The translations under genes were made by a program, and so were the position numbers. A DNA stretch of 64,000 nucleotides from Hyphomicrobiales bacterium (GTDB taxonomy: Bacteria; Pseudomonadota; Alphaproteobacteria; Rhizobiales; Beijerinckiaceae), in contig JAQGJH010000046.1 of assembly GCA_028290705.1 (NCBI GenBank), positions 1 through 64,000 on the forward strand, in the 5' to 3' direction. Below are positions 10,313 to 21,039 of the stretch, in pieces. Under the pieces are notes generated by a model. The model did no database searches. It was not told the DNA's origin and worked only from the letters and a program-made list of their open reading frames with translations. Every line of letters begins with the position of its first letter. Positions within the stretch are counted from its first letter, which is position 1.

Positions 10313-11419
10313 TCAACCGGCCTGACGGCCGAACCGCCAGTCCGGCCGGGCCTGTTTCACCAGCAGCATTTCGGCGATGTTCTGCGGCGTCAGCAGGCCC
10401 ACGAGTTCTCCACCCGAGCCGATCACGCTGACCGCACGCGCCCCGGACTTTCGCATGTCCTCGAGCGCGGCTTCGAGCGACATCCCGGCGCGGACGCCTT
10501 CGACCGGCGCGCGCGCGACATCCATGATCGGGGTGTTGCGCTCCCGCTGACGCAGCGCCGCGAGAAGATCGTCCCGCACCACCAGCCCCACCGGCTTGCC
10601 AAGGCCGTCGACGATCGGAAAATCATGCTGCGGCGTCGCCAGCAGGTTTTCGACGGCCTCCTCCATGGTGGCGCCCGCCGGCACTGTGGCGAAACTCGTC
10701 TCCATCGCATCCGACACGCTTAGGCCCTTGAATGCGAAGCGCATTTCCGTCTCTTGCGCCTCACCCGCGGCGGCCACGTAGACGAAGATGGCGATGAAGA
10801 TCAGCAGCGGATTGCCGAAAAGGCCCAGAAATCCGAGCACGAAGGCCAGACCCTGGCCGATCCGGGCCGAGATGCGCATCGCCCGCTGCGCGCCGATCCT
10901 CATTGACAGGATCGCGTGCAGCACACGGCCCCCGTCCATCGGAAAGGCAGGAATCATGTTGAAGACCACGAGGAAGATGTTGGCGCTGGCGAGACGCGCC
11001 AGAAGGCTCAGAGACGGATCCTCGATCCGCGTGATGTCCGCCGGCGCCAGACTGCCGAGGATCGCCAGCAGCAGCACGGCGATCACCACGTTGACCGCCG
11101 GCCGCGCCAACGCGACCGCCAGCTGTTCGCGCGGCTTGTCGGGAATGCGCTCGAGGCTCGCGACTCCGCCGATCGGCAGCAGCGTCACGTCGGGCGTCGC
11201 GATGCCGAAGCGTCGCGCCATGAGGATGTGGCCGAATTCATGGAGCAGCACGCAGAAGAAGAGCGCCAGAATGAAGATCACGCTGGTCCAGGCAGCATCG
11301 CCGCCGCCGCTGCGGAAGGCGCTGAAGCCGATCCAGGCGAGAAGCAGCAGGAAGGTGACGTGAACGCGGATGGCCGTGCCACCCACGCGACCGACGATGA
11401 TGGACCAGGGCATGTGCAC
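10313..11419 (-). CDS. M50-family intramembrane zinc protease with CBS domains
   Basis: 368 residues; a site-2-protease (SpoIVFB/Rip3-like) enzyme. The zinc site HEFGH (H60-H64) and the second motif NMIPAFPMDGGR (D162) are both within hydrophobic segments, six in all. After about residue 235 a pair of CBS domains follows (AMETSFATVPAGAT... and SLEALEDMR-like repeat), which in this group bind adenine nucleotides and may gate activity. The substrate is unknown. Either the ATG at 11419 or the one two codons later could be used. It is convergent with hemB (18 bp apart). Confidence 0.85.
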   Translation of the reverse strand: MHMPWSIIVGRVGGTAIRVHVTFLLLLAWIGFSAFRSGGGDAAWTSVIFILALFFCVLLHEFGHILMARRFGIATPDVTLLPIGGVASLERIPDKPREQLAVALARPAVNVVIAVLLLAILGSLAPADITRIEDPSLSLLARLASANIFLVVFNMIPAFPMDGGRVLHAILSMRIGAQRAMRISARIGQGLAFVLGFLGLFGNPLLIFIAIFVYVAAAGEAQETEMRFAFKGLSVSDAMETSFATVPAGATMEEAVENLLATPQHDFPIVDGLGKPVGLVVRDDLLAALRQRERNTPIMDVARAPVEGVRAGMSLEAALEDMRKSGARAVSVIGSGGELVGLLTPQNIAEMLLVKQARPDWRFGRQAG

Positions 11420-11558
11420 GTCCTGACAAGCAGTTGTTCAGCCACGTCAAGCTAGTAGGACATGGCCTTCGCCGCCAGAGCCCTGCCGGACTTGTCGCAG
11501 CGCGGCACGGCCCCCACATTCTGAGGCAGGGGCGACCTTCCGCCCAAGGAGAACGACC

Positions 11559-12041
11559 GTGACCGACCGTGGCCCGACAAATTCGTCCGCGTCCCAGCCG
11601 GGCTATTGGCCGGAGCGCCTTCCCGCCGCCGCCCTGTCGGGCGTGCGCACGCGCCGCATCTTTGCGATCTGCATCGACCTGATCGTGATCTCGATCATCT
11701 TCACGGCGATCATGACCGTGCTGCTGGTGCTGGGCGTCGTCACCTTCGGGCTGACATGGTTCCTCATTCCGCCGCTCTTCCCGGCCATTGCGCTGATCTA
11801 TAACGGCACGTCCATCTCCGGCTGGCGCATGGCGACGCCAGGCATGCGCGCCATGGATCTGGAAATGCGCACCTCAGATGGCGGGCGCGTGTCGTTCCTC
11901 GTCGCGGCCGTGCACGCCGTCCTGTTCTATCTGAGCTGGACGCTGCTGACGCCGCTTGTGCTGATCGTCTCGCTCGTGTCCGGCGACAAGCGCTGTCTGC
12001 ATGACATTGTCGCGGGTGTCGTGGTGACACGGCGCGCCTAA
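11559..12041 (+). CDS. RDD-family integral membrane protein
   Basis: 160 residues with a GTG start preceded by AAGGAG. It has the RDD pattern: R-x-F-A-I-C-I-D-L near residue 30, two long hydrophobic helices, then the conserved [11 protein letters not shown] and a final [16 protein letters not shown] proteins are small inner-membrane proteins of largely unresolved function (some act in ion or small-molecule transport). The next gene, bpt, follows 65 bp later in the same direction. Confidence 0.8.
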   Translation: MTDRGPTNSSASQPGYWPERLPAAALSGVRTRRIFAICIDLIVISIIFTAIMTVLLVLGVVTFGLTWFLIPPLFPAIALIYNGTSISGWRMATPGMRAMDLEMRTSDGGRVSFLVAAVHAVLFYLSWTLLTPLVLIVSLVSGDKRCLHDIVAGVVVTRRA

Positions 12042-12106
12042 TTGCGCAGTATGGCGGGGCCGCGGGAGAACCGCGGCCGCAGCACCCTGGCAGGAGGCCC
12101 AACCGG

Positions 12107-12853
12107 GTGACGAAAGAACCGCGGGACGCCCCGCAATTCTACCTGACTGCGCCCGCGCCCTGCCCGTATCTCCATGGGCAGGAGGAACGCAAAGTCTTCA
12201 CGCATCTTGTCGGGAAGCGCGCCGTCGGCCTCAACGACGCCTTGACGCAATCCGGCTTCCGACGCTCGCAGACGATCGCCTACCGGCCCGCCTGCGAGGC
12301 CTGCCGCGCCTGCGTCTCGGTGCGGGTAAAGGTCGACGAGTTCAAGCTGTCCCGCAACATGCGGCGCGTGGTGGAAGCCAATGCAGATCTCGTCGGCCAC
12401 GCCATGCCGGCCGAACCGACCTCCGAGCAATATTCCCTGTTCCGGGCCTACCTCGACACCCGCCACTCCGATGGCGGCATGGCGGACATGAGCGTCCTCG
12501 ACTATTCGATGATGGTCGAGGACTCGCACGTGGAAAGCCGGCTGATCGAGTACCGTCCGCGCGGCATCGACACGTTCCTGACCGGCCGCGGCAAGGGGCC
12601 GCTGGCAGCCGTCTGCCTGACCGACATTCTCGTTGACGGCCTGTCGATGGTCTATTCGTTCTACGATCCGTCGGCAGCCGACAGGTCACTCGGGACCTTC
12701 ATGATCCTCGAACATATCGAACGCGCCAGAAAGCTCGGCCTGCCGCATCTCTATCTCGGATATTGGGTCGAGGGATCGCGCAAGATGGCCTACAAGGCCC
12801 GCTTCCTGCCGCAGGAACGCCTGGGTCTCAACGGCTGGGAGCGCTTCGAGTAA
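12107..12853 (+). CDS. bpt: Aspartate/glutamate leucyltransferase (N-end rule)
   Basis: 248 residues, GTG start with CAGGAGG upstream. Bpt transfers leucine from Leu-tRNA to proteins with N-terminal Asp or Glu, marking them for ClpS/ClpAP. N-terminal signatures are [18 protein letters not shown] and the cysteine motif [16 protein letters not shown]; the C-terminal part carries the transferase fold ([41 protein letters not shown]). Length and motifs fit the prokaryotic ATE group. It ends 10 bp from the convergent parC gene. Confidence 0.92.
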   Translation: MTKEPRDAPQFYLTAPAPCPYLHGQEERKVFTHLVGKRAVGLNDALTQSGFRRSQTIAYRPACEACRACVSVRVKVDEFKLSRNMRRVVEANADLVGHAMPAEPTSEQYSLFRAYLDTRHSDGGMADMSVLDYSMMVEDSHVESRLIEYRPRGIDTFLTGRGKGPLAAVCLTDILVDGLSMVYSFYDPSAADRSLGTFMILEHIERARKLGLPHLYLGYWVEGSRKMAYKARFLPQERLGLNGWERFE

Positions 12854-12863
12854 AGCTGCCGCT

Positions 12864-15110
12864 TCACCCGAACCGATTGTTCTTCGGAAAGCCCCTGGGC
12901 GGCAAGCGTCCGGCTTCCGCCCGATTGCCGATCCAGTCGTTCAACTCGGGCTTGGTCACCGTGAAGGTGCGCCCGGCGGAATCCTTCCAGGTCAGGCCCT
13001 CGGCCATCGCGAAGGTCTTGGCGTCGGCAATCCCGCCATCCTTGTACTTCTGCAGGCGCACGCCCTTGCCGCGCGCCATTTCCGGCGCCTGCGCCAGCGG
13101 GAAGACCAGCAGCTTGCGATTGTCGCCCACGACCGCCACGTGATCGCCCTCGACCGGCACCAGAACCTGCGCGCGCGATCCCTTGTCGACGTTCAGCACG
13201 GCCCTGCCCTTGCGGGTCGACGAGATCATCTCGTCGTCGCCCACCACGAAGCCGCGGCCATCGGAACTGGCAATCAGCATCTTGCGGCCCGGCACGAAGG
13301 GCAGCACTGAAACGACGTCCTCGCCCTCGTCGATGTCGGCCATCAGGCGGAGCGGTTCGCCGAAGCCGCGCCCGCCCGGCATTTTGGACGCGTCGAGCGT
13401 GAACACCTTGCCGTTCGTCGCCAGCACCAGAACCTTGGATGTCGTCTCGGCGAAGAACGCGACCTTGAGCGCGTCGTCTCCCTTGAACTGCAGGCTCGAC
13501 AAATCGGCCATGTGCCCCTTCAGGGCGCGCACCCAACCCTTTTCGGAGACCACCACGGTGACGGGCTCGCGCTCGATCATGGCTTCCGTCAGGTCCAGCG
13601 CGGCACCGTCCGGCGGCGTGGCGAACTGCGTGCGGCGCTTGCCGAGCGCCGGATCCGCCGTGAGCTTCTTCTTCACCTCGCGGATCTGCGCCGTGATCGT
13701 CTTCCACTGCTTCGCCTCGTCGCCGAGCAGTCCCTCGATCTCGCTCTTCTCCAGCGTGAGTTCGTCGAATTCCTTGCGCAGCTGCATTTCCTCGAGGCGG
13801 CGCAGCGAGCGCAGCCGCGTGTCGAGAATGTAGTTCGCCTGCACGTCGGTCAGCTCGAACCGCGTTTTCAGGGCTTCCTTCGGCTCGTCCTCCTCGCGGA
13901 TGATGCGGATCACCTCGTCGAGATGCAGGAAGACGATGAGCATGCCCGAGACGACTTCGAGCCGGTGCTCGATCTCGCCGAGCCTGAACCGCGACCGCCG
14001 CAGCAAAACTTCGCGGCGATGGTCGAGCCATTGCTTCAGCGCTTCCGACAGCGACACGACGCGCGGCACGACGCCGTCGACCAGCACGTTCATGTTCACG
14101 GGGAAACGCGACTCGAGCTCGGTCAGTCGGAACAGGCTTTCCATCAGCACGACCGGATCGATCGTACGGGAACGAGGCTCGAGCACCACGCGGACGTCCT
14201 CGGCGGATTCATCGCGCACGTCGGCCAGCAGCGGCAGCTTCTTGTCGTTCAGCAGTTCGGCGATCTTCTCGATCAGCCGCGACTTCTGCACGCCATAGGG
14301 GATCTCGGTGACGACCGCGACCCACATGCCGCGTTGGCCTTCTTCCTTTTCCCATTTCGCCCGCACGCGGAACGAGCCGCGACCCGTGCGATAGGTCTCG
14401 GCGATCTGCTCCGCGCCATCGACCACGAGCCCGCCGGTCGGGAAATCCGGTCCGGGCACGAAGGTCAGCAACTGGTCGGTCGTGGCCTTGGGGTGGGTGA
14501 CGAGATAGAGCGCCGCGTCGCAGAGTTCGCCGACATTGTGCGGCGGAATGGACGTCGCCATGCCGACAGCAATGCCCTGCGACCCGTTCGCCAGCAGATT
14601 GGGGAAAGCCGCCGGGAGAACGATCGGCTCTTTCTGATCGCCGGAATAATTCTCTCGGAAGTCGATGGCGTCTTCGTTGATGCCTTCCAGCAGCAGCCGC
14701 GCCGCATCCGTCATGCGCGCTTCGGTGTAGCGATAGGCGGCGGCGCTGTCGCCGTCGATATTGCCGAAATTGCCCTGCCCCTCGATCATCGGGTAGCGGG
14801 AGGCGAAATCCTGGGCGAGCCTCACCAGCGCATCGTAGATCGCCTGGTCGCCATGCGGATGGAACGAACCCATCACGTCGCCGACGATCTTGGCGCATTT
14901 CTTGAAAGCAGTGCCGGGATCCAGCCGCAGGATGTGCATGCCATAAAGGATGCGCCGATGGACCGGCTTCAAGCCGTCGCGCGCGTCAGGCAGGGCGCGA
15001 CCCATGATGGTCGACAGCGCATAGGCGAGATAGCGCTCTTCCAGCGCATCGCGAAGGTTGACGTTGTCGGGAGCGGGCGGCGGCGACGCCGGAACGTTTG
15101 TCTTGGCCAT
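12864..15110 (-). CDS. parC: DNA topoisomerase IV subunit A
   Basis: 748 residues from the ATG at 15110 ([21 protein letters not shown]). It decatenates daughter chromosomes together with ParE. Visible are [31 protein letters not shown]-type N-terminus, the breakage-reunion domain with the catalytic tyrosine in [12 protein letters not shown], the [10 protein letters not shown] loop, and a C-terminal beta-pinwheel (repeats such as [17 protein letters not shown]). The GyrA-box is not evident, which with the length favours ParC over GyrA. parE is not in the window. Confidence 0.93.
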   Translation of the reverse strand: MAKTNVPASPPPAPDNVNLRDALEERYLAYALSTIMGRALPDARDGLKPVHRRILYGMHILRLDPGTAFKKCAKIVGDVMGSFHPHGDQAIYDALVRLAQDFASRYPMIEGQGNFGNIDGDSAAAYRYTEARMTDAARLLLEGINEDAIDFRENYSGDQKEPIVLPAAFPNLLANGSQGIAVGMATSIPPHNVGELCDAALYLVTHPKATTDQLLTFVPGPDFPTGGLVVDGAEQIAETYRTGRGSFRVRAKWEKEEGQRGMWVAVVTEIPYGVQKSRLIEKIAELLNDKKLPLLADVRDESAEDVRVVLEPRSRTIDPVVLMESLFRLTELESRFPVNMNVLVDGVVPRVVSLSEALKQWLDHRREVLLRRSRFRLGEIEHRLEVVSGMLIVFLHLDEVIRIIREEDEPKEALKTRFELTDVQANYILDTRLRSLRRLEEMQLRKEFDELTLEKSEIEGLLGDEAKQWKTITAQIREVKKKLTADPALGKRRTQFATPPDGAALDLTEAMIEREPVTVVVSEKGWVRALKGHMADLSSLQFKGDDALKVAFFAETTSKVLVLATNGKVFTLDASKMPGGRGFGEPLRLMADIDEGEDVVSVLPFVPGRKMLIASSDGRGFVVGDDEMISSTRKGRAVLNVDKGSRAQVLVPVEGDHVAVVGDNRKLLVFPLAQAPEMARGKGVRLQKYKDGGIADAKTFAMAEGLTWKDSAGRTFTVTKPELNDWIGNRAEAGRLPPRGFPKNNRFG

Positions 15111-15375
15111 GGATCGAGGGGTTAACGCAACCCCCGAGTCACGGCAAGTTCCCTTTTTGTGCTCCGCCGCTCGACGGCCCCGCACTGTTGCATCGCCGCA
15201 CTTGTGTCCGGTTCCGGCGAACCGTATCAAGGCGGCGGTTGATTAAGTGTAATTGCCGTCGGGCTGAGCTGTGCGCAGATGCACAGGAACCTTGCGGACG
15301 CCTCGTCATTATGAAGCCACGGGACGCAAATCGTTGAGTATTCTTTTCAAATCAGGTCCCACGGGCGCAAAAATC

Positions 15376-15570
15376 ATGATCCGGACGATCTCATTTCTCG
15401 GTGCGGCAACGGCTCTCGCCATGGGTGCTTTCGCCATCGCCGGTCCGCAAGGCGGCAGCGTCGAAGCGCGCGAGGAAAGCCACGCCGGAAGCTGCGTCCG
15501 TCAGGAAGTCGCCCTGGACGAGGGGTACGGCGTCAGCCGAATCGAAATCCGCGAGATCTGCAGCCGCTGA
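15376..15570 (+). CDS. Small secreted protein of unknown function
   Basis: 64 residues from the ATG at 15376. The first 25 residues (MIRTISFLGAATALAMGAFA, then IAGPQGG) look like a signal peptide. The mature part is short, acidic, with two cysteines (SCVRQEV... EICSR) that could form one disulfide. No family recognised. It ends 7 bp before the convergent recO stop. Confidence 0.5.
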   Translation: MIRTISFLGAATALAMGAFAIAGPQGGSVEAREESHAGSCVRQEVALDEGYGVSRIEIREICSR

Positions 15571-15577
15571 ATGAGTT

Positions 15578-16297
15578 TTATCCCAGCGCCGCCAGATAAG
15601 CGGCGCGCGACTCTGGCATCGGGGCGCCGCGCGGGGTGAAAATGTCTCGCTGCAAGAAGAAACCCGTCAGCCTGAACCCTTCACGAACATCGTCAACCGC
15701 CACCTCCGCGCCAGGCTCTTCCGCCAGCAGAAATGCCGGCAGCGGCAGCATCCGGTCGCGATAGGGTTCGCCGGCGACGCGCGACACGGAGCGCCCGGAC
15801 TTCGGTGAGACGAAGGTCAGATCTTCCGTCACGCCCGTCGCCGCACAGGCGCCGAGTTCGAGACCGAAGCCGAGTTCGACCAGCAGCGCCAGTTCGAAAC
15901 GGACCATCAGGGCCGGCGTCACATCTGTTTCGTGCAGACGATCGACGATCAACGCAGCCATGTCGTACAGGGGCCGATGCGGCTCGCGCTCGGGCAGCAG
16001 ACGCAGCAGCGCCCCGATCGTCCCCATGCCGTGAAGCGACCGTGCCGAAGCCATCAGGTCGGACGTCCGCAGCTTCAGGCCCTCGATGGCGTACAGCCCG
16101 AGATGCTCCTCGATGCGCGCTCGCCAGATTGCATCGACGCTGTTGCCGGCCTGGAGGATGGGCTGCATGGACCGGGAGCGGCCCCCACGCACGAGGCCCA
16201 GATGACGGCCGTGGTCGCGGGTCATCAGTTCCGCAATGACGCTGCTTTCGCCGTGCCGGCGGGCCCCGAGTACGATGGCCTCGTCACGCCACTCCAT
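15578..16297 (-). CDS. recO: DNA repair protein RecO
   Basis: 239 residues. N-terminal OB fold (MEWRDEAIVLGARRHGESSVIAELMT) followed by the helical domain with LLVELGFGLELGACAATG. RecO works with RecR to load RecA on SSB-coated DNA in the RecF pathway. It is the last gene of the lepB-rnc-era-recO run, 12 bp after the DUF1737 gene. Confidence 0.93.
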   Translation of the reverse strand: MEWRDEAIVLGARRHGESSVIAELMTRDHGRHLGLVRGGRSRSMQPILQAGNSVDAIWRARIEEHLGLYAIEGLKLRTSDLMASARSLHGMGTIGALLRLLPEREPHRPLYDMAALIVDRLHETDVTPALMVRFELALLVELGFGLELGACAATGVTEDLTFVSPKSGRSVSRVAGEPYRDRMLPLPAFLLAEEPGAEVAVDDVREGFRLTGFFLQRDIFTPRGAPMPESRAAYLAALG

Positions 16298-16309
16298 GCG
16301 GGTCCGTCC

Positions 16310-16549
16310 TCACAGCTCCGACAGTTTCAGGTCCTCGCGATAGTCCGTACCCTCGACGTCCTTGGTGATCGCCTGACCGCAGATGACGCGGCCTTTGACG
16401 GCGTCGAACGCCAGCGTCGGCGGGCCGTAAAGCGACCAGCCCTTGTTCAAGGCTTCGGTCACGCGATGGCAGAACGATGCATCGTCCGGTCCCGTCAGAT
16501 AACGGTAGGCGGTGAGTTTCTTGCGCAGGTTGAGCGGCGAAGAAGACAT
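16310..16549 (-). CDS. DUF1737 domain protein
   Basis: 79 residues. The core AYRYLTGPDDASFCHRVTEA and NKGWSLYGPPTLAF match the DUF1737 family, which is small, soluble and uncharacterised. It lies between era (24 bp) and recO (12 bp) on the same strand, so it is probably cotranscribed with DNA-repair and ribosome-assembly genes. Confidence 0.75.
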   Translation of the reverse strand: MSSSPLNLRKKLTAYRYLTGPDDASFCHRVTEALNKGWSLYGPPTLAFDAVKGRVICGQAITKDVEGTDYREDLKLSEL

Positions 16550-16573
16550 GGCGGCGCTCCGGTCGGCGTGACG

Positions 16574-17524
16574 TCAGGATTTCGGGAAGTCGAGGCCCAT
16601 TTCGCGATAGCGCTCGGGGTCGTCCCCCCAGTTCTCGCGCACCTTCACGAACAGGAAGAGGTGGACCTTCTGTTCGGCCGCCTCCGAAATGTCCTTGCGG
16701 GCAGCCGAGCCGATGGACTTGATCGTGCGCCCGCCCTCGCCGATGACGATCTTCTTGTGCCCTTCGCGCGTGACGTAGATGGTCTGCTCGAGGCGCGCCG
16801 ACCCGTCCGGCATTTCCTTCCACAATTCCGTTTCGACCGTGGATTGATAAGGCAACTCGTCGTGCAGGCGCTCGAACAGCTTCTCGCGCGTGATCTCGGC
16901 CGCGAGCGCGCGGAGCGGCGCATCCGAGACCTGATCTTCCGGATAAAGCCAGGGACCCGGACGCATCATCGGCGCGAGCTTCTCACGCAGCGTCTGCAGT
17001 CCGTCGCCCTTGAGGGCGGAGATCATGAACGTCTCGGCGAATGGCACTTTTTCGTTCAGCAGCGCGGCGAGTTTCAGGAGCCTGGTCCGTTCGATCGTGT
17101 CGATCTTGTTCAGCACCAGCACTTTGCGCGCACTCAGTTGCGGCATCTTCTTGAGGATGTTCTCGACCTCCTCGTCGCAGCCCTTGCGGGCGTCGACCAG
17201 TAGTGCCACCACGTCGGCGTCTCCCGCGCCACCCCAGGCGGAGGTCACCATCGCGCGGTCGAGCCGGCGCTTGGGAGCGAAGATTCCCGGCGTATCGACG
17301 AAGATGATCTGCGACGCGCCCTCGATGGCGATGCCGCGGACAAGGCTGCGCGTGGTCTGCACCTTGCGCGACACGATCGTCACCTTGGCGCCCACCAGCG
17401 CGTTCATCAACGTGGACTTGCCGGCGTTCGGCGCGCCGATCAGCGCAACGAAGCCGCAGCGCGTCTCGGTCGGCTGCATCGGCTGCTCGGTCGGGCCGGC
17501 ATCGCCGGCTTCAGTGTCGTTCAT
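16574..17524 (-). CDS. era: GTPase Era
   Basis: 316 residues. G1 loop GAPNAGKST (about 31-39), G3 in DTPGIFAPKRRLDR, G4 NKID, and a C-terminal KH domain (VIGEGGRTIKSIGSAARKDI). Era binds the 3' end of 16S rRNA and acts in 30S subunit maturation. Its start overlaps the rnc stop by 4 bp. Confidence 0.96.
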   Translation of the reverse strand: MNDTEAGDAGPTEQPMQPTETRCGFVALIGAPNAGKSTLMNALVGAKVTIVSRKVQTTRSLVRGIAIEGASQIIFVDTPGIFAPKRRLDRAMVTSAWGGAGDADVVALLVDARKGCDEEVENILKKMPQLSARKVLVLNKIDTIERTRLLKLAALLNEKVPFAETFMISALKGDGLQTLREKLAPMMRPGPWLYPEDQVSDAPLRALAAEITREKLFERLHDELPYQSTVETELWKEMPDGSARLEQTIYVTREGHKKIVIGEGGRTIKSIGSAARKDISEAAEQKVHLFLFVKVRENWGDDPERYREMGLDFPKS

Positions 17525-18249
17525 GGCTGTGCCTGTGCCTTTTCCCGGTCGGCCCAGACGCCTTCACGGATCATGAATGCCTGTGCGGCCGCCTGTTCGG
17601 CGAAACGCTTGGATTGCCCGGTCGCCTCGGCGGGCTCGAAATCCTCGATATCGACCGCGATGACGAAGACCGGCGCATGCGCCGGGCCCTTGCGTGAAAT
17701 TTCGCGATAGACGGGCGTCGGCTTGCCGCGCGCCTGCGCCCATTCCTGTAGCGCAGTCTTGGCGTCCCGCAATGGCCTTTTCGGGGCGTGCATCCGCGCC
17801 GTCCAGGCCCGCGCCACGACCTCGCGCGCCGCCGGGAAGCCCGCATCGAGGAAGACCGCCCCGATGATCGCCTCGCAGACGTCGCCCAGGATCGCGGTCT
17901 TGCGCCGCCCGCCGGTCTGGGCCTCGCCTTCACCGAGTTTGATTTGCGGGCCCACACCCCAGTCGATGGCCACGTCGGCGCAACTCTCCTTGCGCACGAG
18001 ATCGGCCAGTCGTCGGGACAATTCGCCCTCGGCCGCCTCCGGAAACGTGGCGCAGAGCATGTCGGACACTGCCAGGCCGAGAACGCGGTCGCCTAGAAAC
18101 TCGAGGCGCTGATACGTATCGGTCCGCACCCCGTCGGAGGGCACGGCGCTGACATGGGTCAGGGCCCGGACGATCAGGCTCTGATCGGCGAAGCGGTGTC
18201 CCACCGCCTCCTCCAATTCACGGATCTGCGGCTTGGGTGGCCGCGCCAT
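17521..18249 (-). CDS. rnc: Ribonuclease III
   Basis: 242 residues. The signature QRLEFLGDRVLG (48-59) and a second acidic motif GDVCEAIIGAVFLD give the Mg-binding active site; the C-terminal third is a double-stranded RNA binding domain (ALQEWAQARGKPTPVYREIS). Cleaves rRNA precursors and structured mRNAs. Located between lepB (18 bp) and era (4-bp overlap). Confidence 0.96.
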   Translation of the reverse strand: MARPPKPQIRELEEAVGHRFADQSLIVRALTHVSAVPSDGVRTDTYQRLEFLGDRVLGLAVSDMLCATFPEAAEGELSRRLADLVRKESCADVAIDWGVGPQIKLGEGEAQTGGRRKTAILGDVCEAIIGAVFLDAGFPAAREVVARAWTARMHAPKRPLRDAKTALQEWAQARGKPTPVYREISRKGPAHAPVFVIAVDIEDFEPAEATGQSKRFAEQAAAQAFMIREGVWADREKAQAQP

Positions 18250-18267
18250 CTCAACCCTCCGCCATGA

Positions 18268-19062
18268 TCAACGCACCGGCTGGAAGAGGCGGTCCCAGCG
18301 AACGATCCAGGGCCACCGCCAGAACTGCCAGGCGGATTCGCCCTCCTCCACCGAGAAGAAGATCACCTCGGCCCGGCCGACGAAATTCTCGAACGGCACG
18401 AAGCCGACGCCTCCCTCTTCGGGGCCGACGCGGGAGTCGGTGGAATTGTCGCGGTTGTCGCCCATCATGAAGTAATGGCCGGCCGGCACTTCGAAGGCTT
18501 TCGTGTTGTCGTAGTAACCGGTATCGCCGTCGCGCTCGATCACCCTGTGGGCGACGCCGCCCGGCAGCGTCTCGCGATAGGTCGCGACCTCGACGTCGCG
18601 ACCGAACGCGTCCCGCGTGCGGATCTTCTCGATCGGCTCACGCGGCACCACCTGGCCGTTGACGTAGAGGCGACCGGCGATCATCTGGACGCGGTCGCCC
18701 GGCAGGCCGATGACCCGCTTGATGTAGTCGGTGGCGCCGTCCCGCGGCAGCTTGAACACCGCAATGTCGCCGCGCTTCGGCTCGGAAGCCAGGATGCGGC
18801 CCGACATGACCGGCGGCCCGAACGGGATCGAATATTTCGAATAGCCATAGGAATATTTCGAGACGAACAGATAGTCGCCGATCAGCAGAGTCGGAATGAG
18901 CGAGCCCGAGGGAATGTTGAACGGCTGGAACAGGACGGTGCGCACCACGAAGGCGATCAGCAGCGCCTGGACGATCACCTTGATGGTCTCGCCAAGGCCG
19001 CCCTCGTCCGAACGCTTGGCCGCCTTGGTCTTCTTGTTTTCCAACCCGACGGGTTCGGTCAT
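18268..19062 (-). CDS. lepB: Signal peptidase I
   Basis: 264 residues. One N-terminal membrane helix (about 27-45), catalytic serine S54 in NIPSGSLIPTL and catalytic lysine K116 in DYIKRVIGLPGDRV, followed by box E (GDNRDNSTDSR). The usual SGSM is SGSL here. Removes Sec and Tat signal peptides at the periplasmic face. Followed by rnc after 18 bp. Confidence 0.96.
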   Translation of the reverse strand: MTEPVGLENKKTKAAKRSDEGGLGETIKVIVQALLIAFVVRTVLFQPFNIPSGSLIPTLLIGDYLFVSKYSYGYSKYSIPFGPPVMSGRILASEPKRGDIAVFKLPRDGATDYIKRVIGLPGDRVQMIAGRLYVNGQVVPREPIEKIRTRDAFGRDVEVATYRETLPGGVAHRVIERDGDTGYYDNTKAFEVPAGHYFMMGDNRDNSTDSRVGPEEGGVGFVPFENFVGRAEVIFFSVEEGESAWQFWRWPWIVRWDRLFQPVR

Positions 19063-19180
19063 GAGAACTCTCTTGTATCAGCCGCCCGGCCCTGCCGGAT
19101 AAGTGCGAGGACCGCCGCCGCGGGTGCCAGCACCTATAGCGAGTGCGTCCGGCCGCGCCAAGGCCTCCAGCGCGCGCAGA

Positions 19181-19597
19181 CTAGGACTCCGACGCCGGAC
19201 GAATCGGACGCGCCTCGATCACAACATGGGCCATCGCGGTCGGAAATTCATCGGTGATCGTCAGGTGAATGACGGCCTCGTGACCCGGCGGCGTCAGTTC
19301 CGCGAGCTTGCGCGCCGCGCCGCCGCTCAACGCCATGGTGGGCTTGCCGGAGCGCAGGTTGACCACGCCCATGTCGCGCCAGTAGACGCCCTCGGAAAGG
19401 CCCGTTCCGAGCGCCTTGGCGCAGGCTTCCTTGGCGGCGAACCTCTTGGCATAGGAGGCCGCGCGCTGCGCCCTGCCCTCCGACCGGGCCTGTTCGATCG
19501 GTGTGAAGCATCGGGCGATGAACCTCGGACCATGCCGCGCCAGCGTCGCCTCGATCCGGGCGATGTCGCAGAGGTCCGAGCCCATGCCCAAAATCAT
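19181..19597 (-). CDS. acpS: Holo-[acyl-carrier-protein] synthase
   Basis: 138 residues. [13 protein letters not shown] carries the metal-binding D8, and [16 protein letters not shown] the catalytic E57 and K. Transfers 4'-phosphopantetheine from CoA to the fatty-acid ACP. Its start directly follows the pdxJ stop. This is the housekeeping phosphopantetheinyl transferase; a second, divergent candidate lies at 45646-46083. Confidence 0.95.
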   Translation of the reverse strand: MILGMGSDLCDIARIEATLARHGPRFIARCFTPIEQARSEGRAQRAASYAKRFAAKEACAKALGTGLSEGVYWRDMGVVNLRSGKPTMALSGGAARKLAELTPPGHEAVIHLTITDEFPTAMAHVVIEARPIRPASES

Positions 19598-19598
19598 C

Positions 19599-20351
19599 TC
19601 AGGCCTCCGAACGGCCCGCGGCCATTGAAGCCCGCATGGTCCGGATGGCCTCCGGAAGCCCGACGAAAAGCGCCTCGCCCATCAGGAAGTGCCCGATGTT
19701 CAGCTCGACCACCTGCGGCAGGGCCGCAATCCGGCGCGCTGTCTCGTAGTCCAGCCCATGTCCCGCATGACATTCGAGACCCAGTTCGCCGGCCTTCGTC
19801 GCTGCAGCGACGATGCGGGCGAACTCCCGCTCGGCCTTGTCGAACTCTCCCGTCATGGCGGCCTCGCACCAGGCGCCGGTATGCAGCTCGACCACGGGCG
19901 CGCCGATCGACACGGCGGCTTCCAGTGCATTCAGGCTCGGCTCGATGAACAGCGACACGCGCACGCTCGCGCTCTTGAGAGCGGTCGTGAAACCACGCAA
20001 GTTATCGTGCCCGCCGATCACGTCCAGCCCGCCCTCGGTCGTCCGCTCGCTGCGCTTCTCCGGCACCAGACACGCGGCATGCGGCTTCGTCTTCAGGGCG
20101 ATTCCGAGCATTTCCTCGGTCGCCGCCATCTCGAAGTTCAGCGGCTTGTCGATCGAGGCCTTCAGCCGCGCGATGTCCTCGTCCCGGATGTGGCGACGAT
20201 CCTCGCGCAGATGCGCCGTAATGCCGTCGGCCCCTGCCGCAATCGCCGCGAGCGCGCCTCGCACCGGATCCGGCAAAGCGCCGCCGCGGGCGTTCCGCAC
20301 CGTCGCGATATGGTCGATGTTCACTCCGAGACGGAGGCGTGGCGCGGGCAT
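19599..20351 (-). CDS. pdxJ: Pyridoxine 5'-phosphate synthase
   Basis: 250 residues from the ATG at 20351 ([20 protein letters not shown]); longer reading upstream overlaps pyrE and is not conserved. Condenses 1-deoxy-D-xylulose-5-phosphate with 3-amino-2-oxopropyl phosphate. Further signatures: [23 protein letters not shown], and [14 protein letters not shown]. Sits 10 bp after pyrE and 1 bp before acpS. Confidence 0.95.
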   Translation of the reverse strand: MPAPRLRLGVNIDHIATVRNARGGALPDPVRGALAAIAAGADGITAHLREDRRHIRDEDIARLKASIDKPLNFEMAATEEMLGIALKTKPHAACLVPEKRSERTTEGGLDVIGGHDNLRGFTTALKSASVRVSLFIEPSLNALEAAVSIGAPVVELHTGAWCEAAMTGEFDKAEREFARIVAAATKAGELGLECHAGHGLDYETARRIAALPQVVELNIGHFLMGEALFVGLPEAIRTMRASMAAGRSEA

Positions 20352-20361
20352 GATCGTTCCT

Positions 20362-20955
20362 CTAGGCCTTGAGGCCGCGGCTGCCGGGCTTGACGGCCGG
20401 CATGGCGGCGAGGTCCGGCGGCAGCGCATCCGGCGAATAGGAGGGAATGTCCATCGTGGCCAGTGCGACGATCGGCACGCCGACGTCCGCCTTGCCACCC
20501 GAACGGTCGATCAGGCAGGCCGAGGCCACGACCTTCGCGCCGTCCGTCAGATGCTCTCCCACAGCCGCGAGCGTCTCGCGCACCGACAGGCCGGTGGTGA
20601 TGATGTCCTCGACGGTCAGGACCTTCGCACCCGGCTCGATCTCGAAGCCGCGGCGCAGCGCGAACTTGCCGTTCTCGCGCTCGACGAAGATCGCCTTGGC
20701 GCCGAGGTGCCGCGCGGTCTCGTAGCCCGGCACGATGCCGCCGACCGCGGGCGAGACCACCACGTCGATCTTGCCGAACTGCGCCTCGACCTTTTCGGCC
20801 AGCGCCTTGCACAGCCGCTCCGTCCGCTTCGGATCCTGGAACACGAACATTTTCTGCAGGAAGACAGGGCTGCGCAGGCCCGACGTCAGGATGAAATGAC
20901 CCTGCAGCAGCGCACCCGCCTGCCTGAATTCCTCGAGAACCTGTTCCTGATCCAT
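20362..20955 (-). CDS. pyrE: Orotate phosphoribosyltransferase
   Basis: 197 residues. The PRPP-binding motif [13 protein letters not shown] is clear, with [15 protein letters not shown] before it and [15 protein letters not shown] as the active-site loop. Forms orotidine 5'-phosphate in pyrimidine synthesis. First gene of the pyrE-pdxJ-acpS run; in related genomes rsh lies directly upstream, here accessory genes intervene. Confidence 0.94.
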   Translation of the reverse strand: MDQEQVLEEFRQAGALLQGHFILTSGLRSPVFLQKMFVFQDPKRTERLCKALAEKVEAQFGKIDVVVSPAVGGIVPGYETARHLGAKAIFVERENGKFALRRGFEIEPGAKVLTVEDIITTGLSVRETLAAVGEHLTDGAKVVASACLIDRSGGKADVGVPIVALATMDIPSYSPDALPPDLAAMPAVKPGSRGLKA

Positions 20956-21039
20956 GTCTCACGCCCCGCTGAAATATGTGCGGCTGGTTTAAGGCCCTGC
21001 CGCCCCCGGCACAAGCGGCGGGAGGCCGCATCCAGGCAC